Shown in pieces: positions 1-7,999 of a DNA stretch of 44,321 nucleotides. The notes beneath the pieces were generated by a model. The model did no database searches. It had not been told where the DNA came from and saw only the letters and a program-made list of their open reading frames with translations. Position 1 is the stretch's first letter. Each line of letters starts with the position of its first letter. Location of the stretch: NCBI GenBank assembly GCA_002503205.1, contig DARE01000014.1:1-44321 (forward strand). Reading direction: 5' to 3'. The translations under genes were made by a program, and so were the position numbers. The DNA comes from Thermoplasmatales archaeon UBA447 (GTDB lineage Archaea > Thermoplasmatota > Thermoplasmata > Thermoplasmatales > Thermoplasmataceae).

Positions 1-377
1 CCCTCCGCATTCCAAATATTGGAGACAGAGTAATACTTCTAATAAAGACGGCCTGATATGGAATATCTGTGAGCGCCAAGTATCATCCCGTTAAAATTTA
101 GATTTAAATCTATGATTTTCACCTAAATTAATTAAGGCACATAGATTTATACTAAAACCGAGGGTTGCATATCAGAAAACACTCCTGGTCCGAATTTGCC
201 CTTGTGTTTGTAGGAAAGATCGCAAAAAGAATATTCTGTAAAACAGTTTGTAAAAATCTAGTTTCCATCTGTCTACTGATTAATAGACAATAAACGTACT
301 TAGAAGGGATTTATTGATAATGTGGGCAATTAATATTTTTAGAAAATAATAAAAAAATAGGGAATGGTTTCCTCAAG
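1..377. other. Intergenic region without a clear gene
   Basis: No convincing complete gene lies here. A short open frame from base 3 to a TGA at 54-56 (ending D-R-V-I-L-L-I-K-T-A) could be the last residues of a gene starting outside the window, but it is too short to judge. Bases 99-112 form a perfect 14-bp palindrome (TAGATTTAAATCTA). The rest is AT-rich, especially 330-360. The stretch lies downstream of the transporter gene on the minus strand, so it may hold that gene's transcription end. Confidence 0.5.
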
Positions 378-956
378 TCATAGAGGCAGATGCATTCCAA
401 GTGCGAATGTTGTTGCAGCAGCAAACATCAGGTACATCAGCCAGGTTCCAGTAACGAGATGGAAGAATCCCTTTGCTTTTGTCCATGTTCCTGACTTCAG
501 CAAGCTTGCAGGTATATCTGTTATATACACAAGGGCCAGCAGCACAAACAGTATTCCAACAGGGTTGTCTCCTCCCTTGAAGAATACGAATGCTCCTGTT
601 ATGCTGATCCAGAGAAATGCTATTGCCATATATCCATCAACGGTGGGGTCTCCTCCAACATATTTATTGATACCCAGCGCAAACCAGTGGACACCATACG
701 CTGTGAAGGCCAACCCAGCCATATAAAGGATAGGTGAGCTCTGGAAAGCATCAAAAATGGTGAGGCCAAGGAATATGTAGGTTCCCGTAACAAACTGCAT
801 GAAACCTGCCATCCAGATACCCCACTGTCCCAGAACCTTGTTAACCTTCTCGCTTGCCTGAGGGATTCCAAAAAATTCGTGTCCTCCCCAGACATAATAT
901 CCAGTACCAAGTCCCATAAAACCAATTGCCAAAGGTGGTAAAGGTGATATTGTCAT
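378..956 (-). CDS. Acetate uptake transporter family protein (GPR1/FUN34/YaaH, SatP-like)
   Basis: This 192-residue protein is almost entirely hydrophobic with about six membrane spans, the usual size and topology of the acetate/succinate transporter family. The N-terminal S-P-L-P-P-L-A-I-G-F-M-G-L-G stretch sits where the family has its N-P-A-P-L-G-L signature, although the signature is degenerate. Other family-like segments are G-I-W-M-A-G-F-M-Q-F near residue 48 and T-A-Y-G-V-H-W near residue 86. It is divergent from the formate dehydrogenase operon with a 190-bp shared upstream region, so import of a small monocarboxylate (acetate, perhaps formate) is plausible; the substrate is inference. 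A TATA-like box about 27 bp upstream of the ATG suggests a leaderless mRNA. Confidence 0.8.
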   Translation of the reverse strand: MTISPLPPLAIGFMGLGTGYYVWGGHEFFGIPQASEKVNKVLGQWGIWMAGFMQFVTGTYIFLGLTIFDAFQSSPILYMAGLAFTAYGVHWFALGINKYVGGDPTVDGYMAIAFLWISITGAFVFFKGGDNPVGILFVLLALVYITDIPASLLKSGTWTKAKGFFHLVTGTWLMYLMFAAATTFALGMHLPL

Positions 957-978
957 CTCCGCAATATGCGATGAGTGC

Positions 979-990
979 TATAAATATTTA
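979..990 (-). promoter_or_regulatory. TATA box of the acetate-transporter-family gene
   Basis: Read on the minus strand this is TAAATATTTATA, centred about 27 bp upstream of the ATG at 956. That spacing fits an archaeal promoter giving a leaderless transcript. Confidence 0.5.
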
Positions 991-1087
991 GCGTTTATTT
1001 TCCGACATATTGATATAATTATTCAGTGCGTATACGATTCTATTGGAATTATATCAGATAAATAAAGCAAATAAAGTCTGTTCTCTC

Positions 1088-1100
1088 AAAGGTTATATAG
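1088..1100 (+). promoter_or_regulatory. BRE/TATA promoter of the formate dehydrogenase operon
   Basis: The sequence AAAGG (BRE-like) is followed by TTATATAG at 1093-1100. Transcription would begin near 1123-1126, giving a leader of about 20 nt before the GTG start at 1147. Confidence 0.5.
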
Positions 1101-1146
1101 AAAATGCACATTGTATATTATGGCCTTCACAGGCTTCTAAAAATAG

Positions 1147-4098
1147 GTGTTTTCATTGAATGGAGATAAAATATCATTAAATGTTGACGGGAAGGAGATA
1201 CCGGGACTCCAAGGTCAGAATGTTCTGCAGGTGCTTATGGCCCACAAAATCGATATACCTCATGTTTGCTTCCAGCCAAATCTTGGGCCAATAAACACAT
1301 GTGATGCCTGTCTCGTGAAGATAGATGGGAAGGTTGTCAGGTCATGCTCAACCCACGCCACTAATGGAATGAAGGTTGATTATTCCTCAAAGGATGTCAG
1401 GGACCTCCAGGAAGAAGCTCTACAGAGAATCCTCAAAAACCATGAACTTTACTGTACAGTATGTGAAAACAATAACGGAGACTGTGATCTGCATAACTCT
1501 GTTCATATGATGGAGATGAACAGGCAGAAGTATGAATTTAAAAAGAAACCCTATGAAGTGGATGACTCAAATCCATTTTACAGATACGATCCGAATCAGT
1601 GCATCCTGTGCGGGAGATGTGTGGAAGCCTGCCAGGATGTCCAGGTCAATGAGACTTTGAGCATAGACTGGTCCAGGGAGGTTCCAAGGGTGATCTGGGA
1701 TAATGATGTCCCGATAAATGATTCATCCTGTGTATCCTGTGGTCACTGCGTTACGGTATGTCCTGTGAATGCACTGATGGAGAAGCCTATGCTTGGAAAA
1801 GCAGGTTATCTCACATCCACAGAGCCGAAACTTAAGAGAGTTATGATTGATTTTGTAAAGTCATTCGAACCTGAGGTGGGAATGAAACCAGTTATGGCTA
1901 TCAGCAATGTTGAATCAACTCTCAGGAAATCTCAGATAAAGAAGACAAAGACAGTGTGTACATACTGTGGAGTAGGTTGCTCATTCGAGATGTGGACAAG
2001 GGGTAGGGAGATACTGAAAGTTCAGCCATCCCCTGAATCCCCAGCCAACGGAATTTCTACCTGCATAAAGGGGAAATTTGGGTGGGGTTTCGTCAACAGT
2101 TCCGAGAGATTGACCTCGCCTCTGATCAGGGAAGGGGATCACTTCAGGAAAGCATCATGGGATGAAGCACTGGATCTTGTAGCCGCAAGACTCTCTGAAC
2201 TCAAAGAGAAGTACGGTGGAAATTCTATTGAATTCATAGCATCATCCAAAGGAACTAACGAGGAGGCATACCTTGTCCAGAAGATGGCCAGGCAGATTTT
2301 TGGAACTAACAATGTGGACAACAGTTCAAGATTCTGCCAGGCCCCGGCTACCACAGGCCTCTGGAGGACCGTAGGGTATGGAGGAGATGCAGGGTCAATT
2401 CATGACATCTACATTTCAGATCTCATTATGGGGGTGGGAACCAATACTGCAGAGTCACACCCGGTACTTGCAACTCGTGTTAAAAGAGCACATAAACTGA
2501 ATGGCCAGAAACTGATAGTCTCAGATATCAGGAAGCATGAAATGGCACAGAGGGCAGACATATTCCTGCATCCCAAACCGGGAACTGATCTGGTATGGTT
2601 GAGCGCAGTTGCCAAATACATAATTGATCAGAAGTGGCACGATGAAACCTTCATTAAGAGCAGAGTCAACGGGTTCGATGATTATTACAAGAGCCTGGAC
2701 AGGTTCACACTTGACTTTGCAGAACAGACAACAGGAATACCCAAGCAGACCCTTATTGATGTGGCAAAGACCATTCATGAGGCAAAATCCGTCTGCATAC
2801 TCTGGGCCATGGGTGTTACACAGCACCAGATGGGAAGTGACACCTCAACAGCAATTTCAAATCTTCTCCTTGTCACCGGTAATTATGGCAGACCAGGCAC
2901 TGGTGCATATCCATTAAGGGGGCATAACAATGTTCAGGGCGCAAGTGATTTCGGTGCGATGAATGCATATTTCCCCGGTTATCAGAAGGTCTCTGATGAT
3001 TCCGTAAGAAAGAAATTCGAAAAAGCCTGGAACTGCAAGATCCCGTCAAAGCCAGGGTTTGACAACAACTCCTGCCTAGAGGCTATTGAGGATGGGAATA
3101 TCAAGGGAATGTATGTTGTGGGCGAAGAGCTTGTTGAAACAGGTTCTTCATCAAATTTCATCAAGGCTAAGCTTGAACAGCTTGAATTTCTGGTAGTTCA
3201 GGACCTCTTCTTGAGCGAAACTGCAAAGTTTGCAGATGTCATTCTGCCATCCTCAGTGAGCCTTGAAAAGGAGGGAACTTTCGTCAATACAGAAAGAAGA
3301 ATCCAGCGCATTTACAGAGTAATGGACCCCCTTCCGGGCACAAGGGCAGACTGGGATATTTTCAAGGACCTCGCCTCCAGGCTTGGCTATAACTGGAATT
3401 ACAGCCATCCTTCGGAAATAATGGAGGAAGCTGCTTCCCTTGCACCAATATTCGCAGGTGTATCATATGAACTTCTGGAGGGCTTCGGCAGCCAGCAGTG
3501 GCCGGTAAAAAACAGAGACGGCGGGGAACCCCTTCTCTATACCGAGAAATTCAATTTCCCGGATGGCAAGGCCAATCTCTATCCGCTTGACTGGGCCCCG
3601 AAATTCGACATGGAGGAGGAGTTTGATCTGCACCTGAACAACGGGCGTCTCCTTGAGCATTTCCATGAGGGAAACGAAACATACAAAACTGAGGGAATCA
3701 GAGAAAAGGTACCTTCATCATTCCTTGAGATTTCACCGGAACTATCCAAGGAACGTGACATTAAGACTGGCGATCTGGTCAGAATCACTTCAAAGTGGGG
3801 GAAGGTTGAGGTTAAGGTTGTTGTCACAGATCGGGTAAAAGGAAAAGAGCTCTACATGCCAATGAATTCTACGGGAGATCAGGCCATTAACCTCCTAACA
3901 AGCAGAGTGAAGGATCCTGTAGCGGGAACCCCTGCATACAAGGAGTTATCCGTAAAAATGGAAAAATTATCCGACGGTAAGGGGGTATCACCATTACCGC
4001 GTACTAATCCTAGAAACGGCAACCCAAGGCCACAGAAGGGAGTTATGGTGGAAATGAAATGGTCCAGGGATGATTACAAGAATCTTACTTCGGAGTGA
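1147..4098 (+). CDS. Formate dehydrogenase, molybdopterin catalytic subunit (YjgC/ForC-like)
   Basis: The enzyme oxidises formate to CO2 at a Mo- or W-bis-MGD site. The N-terminus is NuoG-like: a [2Fe-2S] ferredoxin fold (Cys41, 52, 55, 67), a His-Cys3 cluster (H99, C103, C106, C113), and two 4Fe-4S motifs (C152/155/158/162 and C195/198/201/205). The molybdopterin domain follows, with its own 4Fe-4S motif C271/274/278 plus C306. The metal ligand is Cys397 in S-R-F-C-Q-A-P, so this is not a selenoprotein; the residue after it is Gln398 where canonical FDHs have His. The length (983) matches Bacillus YjgC/YrhE. The start is GTG at 1147, with a possible TTG three codons later. The DUF1641 and fdhD genes follow directly, making one operon. 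There is no NAD- or cytochrome-b-type subunit nearby, so electrons probably leave through the DUF1641 partner. Confidence 0.92.
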   Translation: MFSLNGDKISLNVDGKEIPGLQGQNVLQVLMAHKIDIPHVCFQPNLGPINTCDACLVKIDGKVVRSCSTHATNGMKVDYSSKDVRDLQEEALQRILKNHELYCTVCENNNGDCDLHNSVHMMEMNRQKYEFKKKPYEVDDSNPFYRYDPNQCILCGRCVEACQDVQVNETLSIDWSREVPRVIWDNDVPINDSSCVSCGHCVTVCPVNALMEKPMLGKAGYLTSTEPKLKRVMIDFVKSFEPEVGMKPVMAISNVESTLRKSQIKKTKTVCTYCGVGCSFEMWTRGREILKVQPSPESPANGISTCIKGKFGWGFVNSSERLTSPLIREGDHFRKASWDEALDLVAARLSELKEKYGGNSIEFIASSKGTNEEAYLVQKMARQIFGTNNVDNSSRFCQAPATTGLWRTVGYGGDAGSIHDIYISDLIMGVGTNTAESHPVLATRVKRAHKLNGQKLIVSDIRKHEMAQRADIFLHPKPGTDLVWLSAVAKYIIDQKWHDETFIKSRVNGFDDYYKSLDRFTLDFAEQTTGIPKQTLIDVAKTIHEAKSVCILWAMGVTQHQMGSDTSTAISNLLLVTGNYGRPGTGAYPLRGHNNVQGASDFGAMNAYFPGYQKVSDDSVRKKFEKAWNCKIPSKPGFDNNSCLEAIEDGNIKGMYVVGEELVETGSSSNFIKAKLEQLEFLVVQDLFLSETAKFADVILPSSVSLEKEGTFVNTERRIQRIYRVMDPLPGTRADWDIFKDLASRLGYNWNYSHPSEIMEEAASLAPIFAGVSYELLEGFGSQQWPVKNRDGGEPLLYTEKFNFPDGKANLYPLDWAPKFDMEEEFDLHLNNGRLLEHFHEGNETYKTEGIREKVPSSFLEISPELSKERDIKTGDLVRITSKWGKVEVKVVVTDRVKGKELYMPMNSTGDQAINLLTSRVKDPVAGTPAYKELSVKMEKLSDGKGVSPLPRTNPRNGNPRPQKGVMVEMKWSRDDYKNLTSE

Positions 4099-4105
4099 GT
4101 TTAAA

Positions 4106-4576
4106 ATGGCGAAACAGATTGAAAAAATATCGTTGGAGCCTGTATCTGATAAGCAGGACAACATGGTCGGGCTACTCAATGATCTGATGAATATGGATAA
4201 GGAGCTGGCAGCAATACTTGCTATTCTCAAAAAAGTCTCTGAAAGCGGTTTGCTGGAAGCTATGGCAGCCATGCTGGAGCGAAATGGAGAAGTTATGTCA
4301 GTGGTTTTCAACGAGCTCTCCCAGAAGGAGAACTCCAATTTCGTGAGAAATTTGCTGACAATATACACTCTTCTGTCAAGAGTTGACCCCGAAAGGCTTG
4401 GCAGGTTCATGAAGAATCTCTCAAGATCTATAAATGCTGCAGATTCATTTTCTAATGAGAAACCACTGGGGCTAATGGCCATAGGCCGGGAAATGAAGAA
4501 CCCTGATGTTAGCGCAGGTTTACGTGTTTTGCTCAGTGCAGCCAGAGGATTTACAATAAAAGATGACAAAGAGTGA
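4106..4576 (+). CDS. DUF1641 protein, probable formate dehydrogenase partner (YjgD/ForE-like)
   Basis: This is a 156-residue helical protein that starts at the ATG 7 bp after the FDH stop; an upstream in-frame ATG at 4070 lies inside the FDH gene and was not chosen. The C-terminal block around residues 125-150 (G-L-M-A-I-G-R-E-M-K-N-P-D-V-S-A-G-L) is the recognisable DUF1641 signature. Homologues sit beside YjgC-type dehydrogenases in Firmicutes, where the pair is described as a membrane-linked formate:menaquinone oxidoreductase. It contains no cysteine cluster and no obvious transmembrane helix, so it would have to associate peripherally. Its 3' end overlaps fdhD by 14 bp, which implies coupled translation. 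Confidence 0.85.
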   Translation: MAKQIEKISLEPVSDKQDNMVGLLNDLMNMDKELAAILAILKKVSESGLLEAMAAMLERNGEVMSVVFNELSQKENSNFVRNLLTIYTLLSRVDPERLGRFMKNLSRSINAADSFSNEKPLGLMAIGREMKNPDVSAGLRVLLSAARGFTIKDDKE

Positions 4577-5390
4577 TAAAGGACTGGTGGAATTTGATGC
4601 CCTCAAATTTAACACCGGTGTAATTTCCAGTTCCCACGAAATAGTTGTGGAAGAGGAGCCACTGGAAATAATTCTTTCAGATCCTTTTGTAAGAGATCTG
4701 CAGTACTCTGTAACCATGAGGACTCCAGGGATGGATGTAGAACTTGCAGTGGGATACATATTTTCAGAGGGTCTTATAAAGACGATGGATAACATTCTAT
4801 CCATCAGGGCAGGCTCCTATGCTAAACCTGAGGAAAGGAACAGAGTATTCATAGAACTGCGGGAACACACCCTAAAGGATTCAGGTATGAAGGAGAAGAG
4901 GGTGAACTCGAGCTGTGGAGTCTGTTCAAAGTCGTCTGTGGATGAAGTGTTTCTGAAGGCAGGCAAGATTAACCACTCCAATCTCACAGTCAGGCACGAT
5001 ACAATTCTTGAACTTCCATCAAAAATGCTTTCAATGCAGAAGCTGTTCAAATATACGGGAGGAATTCATGCAGCAGCCCTGTTTGACAGGAATGGAACGG
5101 TTCTTGAAATTGCGGAGGATGTGGGAAGGCATAACGCAGTTGACAAGGTTATAGGGGCAAATCTCATTTCAGGACGGGGTAAGTTTGAAGAATGTATTCT
5201 ACAGGTAAGCGGACGTTGTGGGTTTGAGATACTCCAGAAAGCTGCACTTGCCGGCATTCCAATTGTTTCTTCAGTATCGGCGCCCACAAGCCTCTCTGTA
5301 GAGACTGCAAGGGCTCTAGGAATGACCTTGATAAGTTTTGTCAGGAATGAAAGATTTACAATATATTCCTCAGAATGGAGGGTCACCTGA
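4563..5390 (+). CDS. fdhD: FdhD, sulfur carrier for formate dehydrogenase maturation
   Basis: FdhD passes sulfur from a cysteine desulfurase to the bis-MGD cofactor before insertion into formate dehydrogenase. The essential Cys-x-x-Cys is present as S-S-C-G-V-C-S-K near residue 120. The C-terminal half carries the expected G-G-I-H-A-A-A and E-D-V-G-R-H-N-A-V-D-K motifs and the S-G-R-C-G-F-E block. The length of 275 residues is normal. The start overlaps the DUF1641 gene by 14 bp, so all three genes form one transcription unit. A perfect hairpin covers its stop codon. Confidence 0.95.
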   Translation: MTKSDKGLVEFDALKFNTGVISSSHEIVVEEEPLEIILSDPFVRDLQYSVTMRTPGMDVELAVGYIFSEGLIKTMDNILSIRAGSYAKPEERNRVFIELREHTLKDSGMKEKRVNSSCGVCSKSSVDEVFLKAGKINHSNLTVRHDTILELPSKMLSMQKLFKYTGGIHAAALFDRNGTVLEIAEDVGRHNAVDKVIGANLISGRGKFEECILQVSGRCGFEILQKAALAGIPIVSSVSAPTSLSVETARALGMTLISFVRNERFTIYSSEWRVT

Positions 5391-5404
5391 GCTGGTGCTC
5401 AGGT
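5385..5404. terminator. Perfect hairpin across two convergent stop codons
   Basis: ACCTGAGC (5385-5392), loop TGGT, GCTCAGGT (5397-5404). The stem contains the fdhD stop (5388-5390, TGA) on the plus strand and the stop of the membrane protein gene (5401-5399) on the minus strand. There is no T-tract, so termination in the bacterial sense is not shown; it may act as a bidirectional 3'-end structure. Confidence 0.55.
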
Positions 5405-5812
5405 CTGGGTAGCCTTATGCGAATATCCGGCACCCCTGACCCTGACCAGCCAGTAAACAATATAAAGGGCAGGAAGAATGTAGAAGCCAATTAACATGGT
5501 TATGTCAGCTCCGGTCAGAGGCAGTGTCGACCCAAACTCCTCCAGCGCGTGAATGTGGGCAGGGTTTGTTGATATTGCCATGGCAATGAGGGAGAGTAGA
5601 ACTCCCGCATTGATTGCAATCCTTCTTCCTTTTGTTATGAAATAGAAATCGATAAGGAGAATAACAACAGCCAGATAAGTCAGAACTGTCAGGGAAATAG
5701 GAACAAGGGAGACATATCTCAGTATAAAACCCCCTAATGCAATATCGGCCGCATCAAGAATTACGATGGTTGCCAGCCATCCAGTTAATTTCACTAATAA
5801 ATATGGTTCCAA
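5399..5812 (-). CDS. Small four-helix membrane protein, function unknown
   Basis: This 137-residue protein has about four predicted membrane spans (roughly residues 8-30, 35-58, 67-85 and 104-125), with a basic loop K-G-R-R around residue 62 and a basic C-terminus. No catalytic or metal-binding motif was recognised. It converges on fdhD with only 8 bp between stops. The ATG at 5812 is the first start in frame. It could be linked to the formate system by position, but nothing in its sequence shows it. Confidence 0.65.
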   Translation of the reverse strand: MEPYLLVKLTGWLATIVILDAADIALGGFILRYVSLVPISLTVLTYLAVVILLIDFYFITKGRRIAINAGVLLSLIAMAISTNPAHIHALEEFGSTLPLTGADITMLIGFYILPALYIVYWLVRVRGAGYSHKATQT

Positions 5813-6012
5813 TCTATATTAAAATGTTGAATTCTGATATTGCGTTGCACAATTCAATATGTATATGTCACCCTTCTCATTATGTTGAAGTACCGCAGAT
5901 TCATGGCTATCTCCGGAACTATTATTCAGGCTTAACAGCTTTGATTGGTTCACCCACCCTCTTTAGGCTTGAAAACCATTCTAATTATAAGTACAGTTTC
6001 AAATTTGAATAA

Positions 6013-6043
6013 GATATATATATCTATAAACATGTAAACATGT
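6013..6043. repeat. Palindrome plus tandem 8-mer upstream of a membrane protein gene
   Basis: GATATATATATC (6013-6024) is a perfect palindrome that can serve as a TATA element. It is followed by two perfect tandem copies of AAACATGT (6028-6043), each holding the palindrome ACATGT. The position 30-60 bp before the start at 6075 suits a promoter with an operator just downstream of it. Confidence 0.4.
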
Positions 6044-6074
6044 GTTTCTCAATTGATTCGTGGAGATGATTGAA

Positions 6075-6626
6075 ATGGAAAAGAGTGTAAACAAGGTAAA
6101 ATACAGATGGATATCGCATGCCGTAATCTTATCCGTCATAGTAATGGCATTTTACACTTTCATTGGCTCCATAATCATTGAACACATTACGCTTAATGAT
6201 CAATTGTTCTTTAGTATAGGTGGATTTTTTAATTCACACGGACTGTATTGGGTCTTACCGATTGCATACATCTTCTGGTTGACTTTAATTCTTGGAATAT
6301 ATATGATGTCAAGAGTTGAAAAAACTGGCTCTAAGATGAAAGTTATCCTAATCCCATTTCTCATATCGGTGGTTTTAACGCTTACGAGCTTCGGGCTTTC
6401 TATATTGACTGGTGGGCCATCCCAATCCGTAATATTTATGGGTGCTCCTTTCTGGTACTACAATGTAAATATTATAAGGTTGCCCTTACATATTTCTTTT
6501 ACAGGAGCCTTTTACTCTTACAGATTGGCCCTTGACCTGCTATTCTGGTACCTGGCTTTCATCACTCTGTGGATGGTTTACGGTCATGTAAAAGTGAGAA
6601 AGGTTCCCTTAGCCCAAACAGAGTAA
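6075..6626 (+). CDS. Membrane protein, paralogue of the one at 37427-37996
   Basis: This is a polytopic protein of 183 residues with about five hydrophobic spans and no known motif. The ATG at 6075 is preferred because GGAG (6062-6065) lies 9 nt upstream; GTG 6060 and ATG 6066 are alternatives in the same frame. The C-terminal part reads G-A-P-F-W-Y-Y-N ... L-A-L-D-L-L-F-W-Y-L-A-F-I, closely matching G-I-P-F-H-F-S-N ... L-V-Y-D-L-L-F-W-F-A-F-F-I in the protein at 37427. The two therefore form a small family. Function is unknown; a regulated membrane role is only suggested by the repeats upstream. Confidence 0.7.
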   Translation: MEKSVNKVKYRWISHAVILSVIVMAFYTFIGSIIIEHITLNDQLFFSIGGFFNSHGLYWVLPIAYIFWLTLILGIYMMSRVEKTGSKMKVILIPFLISVVLTLTSFGLSILTGGPSQSVIFMGAPFWYYNVNIIRLPLHISFTGAFYSYRLALDLLFWYLAFITLWMVYGHVKVRKVPLAQTE

Positions 6627-6830
6627 TTTTTAAATTTCTGTTATCACCTCTAAAGTTTAAAGGAACTTTTATCACTATAATAGGCTGTCCTCAGTTAAAG
6701 TGGTCTGGCAACACTCTCACATCTTCCCAGTTTAAAGAAGGAAGAAAGTAATCAGAATCCGCTCGCTGTTCTTTCCCTTGCGACTGGCATTCTTTGAAAC
6801 AAAATGATTTATCCCGGGAGGAAAATAGTT

Positions 6831-7418
6831 TTAAAAGATTGCGGCCCTGAACCTGTGTACCTTCACAGTGGAGTTTGTTATGTCTCCTATGCTCAGCCCT
6901 GCATTCTCAAGAAGATCATTCAGATATTCCTGCGGCTCCTGGCGGAATTCCTCTTCAAAGTTGGGCAGTGCCACAACAGATCCATTATAGCTTGTAAGGA
7001 GGAAGCCGTCCATATCGGATCTATTTGAAATGGCTTTCCCTAATTCAAGGGGATTAATGCTCTGCAGCTGACCGATCACATATATCTCGATCTCCAGAGC
7101 AGAAAGTTCATCTCTGCTTATCGCCTGATGCATGGAGCTATGGAATGCTGCCTCTATTGCATATTCGATGACAGACACCCATATGGGCTTGGAGGGAAAA
7201 ACGGTTCCGGCCCTGCTGAAATGCTCCCCGTAAACCTTCAGGGACACGAAGATTCCTGCCCTTTCTTTCAATCTGCTGTCATCGATCCTTGGCATGTAGT
7301 TCATTCCGAGCATCTTTGATTTTATTGCCGAAAAGGCCATCTCTTTCAATTTTTTTCCATCCAGGGAAAGCAAGTCTGAAAGGAAAGAATATTCCATCTT
7401 TTCCTGGGTCATAGCCAT
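6831..7418 (-). CDS. AMMECR1 domain protein
   Basis: This 195-residue protein has the layout of the AMMECR1 family found across archaea and eukaryotes, whose biochemical role is not settled. Matching segments are G-I-F-V-S-L-K-V-Y-G (about residue 51), the A-I-E-A-A-F region (about 88) and S-A-L-E-I-E-I-Y-V-I (about 106), then D-G-F-L-L-T and a C-terminal E-E-E-F. The usual L-R-G-C-I-G signature is degraded here (F-S-R-A-G-T), so any function relying on that Cys is probably lost. The start at 7418 has a GAGGATG-like ribosome site a few bases upstream. It is divergent from the next gene with only 51 bp between starts. Confidence 0.75.
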   Translation of the reverse strand: MAMTQEKMEYSFLSDLLSLDGKKLKEMAFSAIKSKMLGMNYMPRIDDSRLKERAGIFVSLKVYGEHFSRAGTVFPSKPIWVSVIEYAIEAAFHSSMHQAISRDELSALEIEIYVIGQLQSINPLELGKAISNRSDMDGFLLTSYNGSVVALPNFEEEFRQEPQEYLNDLLENAGLSIGDITNSTVKVHRFRAAIF

Positions 7419-7469
7419 ATCATCCTCTTTCGTAAAAATAAGGCAATCACTGCAATTAAGTGTTTCGAT

Positions 7470-7934
7470 ATGGTTTACACAAAAAAGTCCTTCAAATGGG
7501 AAGAATTTTTATCAACTGAGGATTTCAGAACTGAGAGGTCTGCATTGAAGAGAAGGTCAATAATTTTGATTATATGGGCAGTCTATCTTGTTGCGTTAAT
7601 TCTTATAGATGCAGTTGTGCCATATGTTGATCCATCAGCAGGAGGTGTTGTAGGCTTTCTCCCATTCTTTTTCTTTCTTCCTATTTTCTTTCCCAGAAGA
7701 TATATGAGAAACCGTTCAAACCAGAACTCCGGGAATAGCAAAAATACCAAAAGTGACAGTGCAACACCGGAAAAAGGCTCAGGATACAATGATATTCCCA
7801 CTGCAAACGCTGAATCGTTTGACCAGTACGGTATCTCCTACAGGCGCAGAAACTTCAATTTCCTTTATCTGGCCGGGATAGTCATAATTCTCGTTGCCGC
7901 TGTCATTGCCGTTTACGTATTCCTGCTGAAATGA
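7470..7934 (+). CDS. Membrane protein of unknown function
   Basis: A protein of 154 residues. A basic N-terminal segment (to about residue 29) is followed by two spans (about 30-50 and 58-75), a polar linker rich in Asn, Ser and Lys (about 76-125), and a final C-terminal span (about 131-152). No enzymatic motif was seen. It shares a short 51-bp intergenic region with the divergent AMMECR1 gene, so the two promoters must overlap. The decayed insertion sequence lies 65 bp downstream. Confidence 0.65.
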   Translation: MVYTKKSFKWEEFLSTEDFRTERSALKRRSIILIIWAVYLVALILIDAVVPYVDPSAGGVVGFLPFFFFLPIFFPRRYMRNRSNQNSGNSKNTKSDSATPEKGSGYNDIPTANAESFDQYGISYRRRNFNFLYLAGIVIILVAAVIAVYVFLLK

Positions 7935-7990
7935 TGTCTATTTTCTGCCACATTGAATGAAGCATAAATAATGGTGAACCAGTTTTTAAT

Positions 7991-7999
7991 TGAGTAAAT
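7991..7999 (+). repeat. 9-bp target-site duplication, left copy
   Basis: TGAGTAAAT immediately left of the IS terminal repeat, identical to 8945-8953. Confidence 0.85.

Noticed and set aside
2335..2340. Possible selenocysteine at the formate dehydrogenase active site
   Set aside because: The codon is TGC for Cys; no TGA occurs in the frame.
3994..4569. Long minus-strand open frame of 191 codons opposite the DUF1641 gene
   Set aside because: It is the antisense of a well supported gene and has a Ser/Leu/Ile-rich low-information composition.
5737..6012. Plus-strand open frame of 91 codons before the 6-kb membrane protein
   Set aside because: No family resemblance, partly antisense to a membrane protein gene and partly over promoter-like AT-rich sequence.
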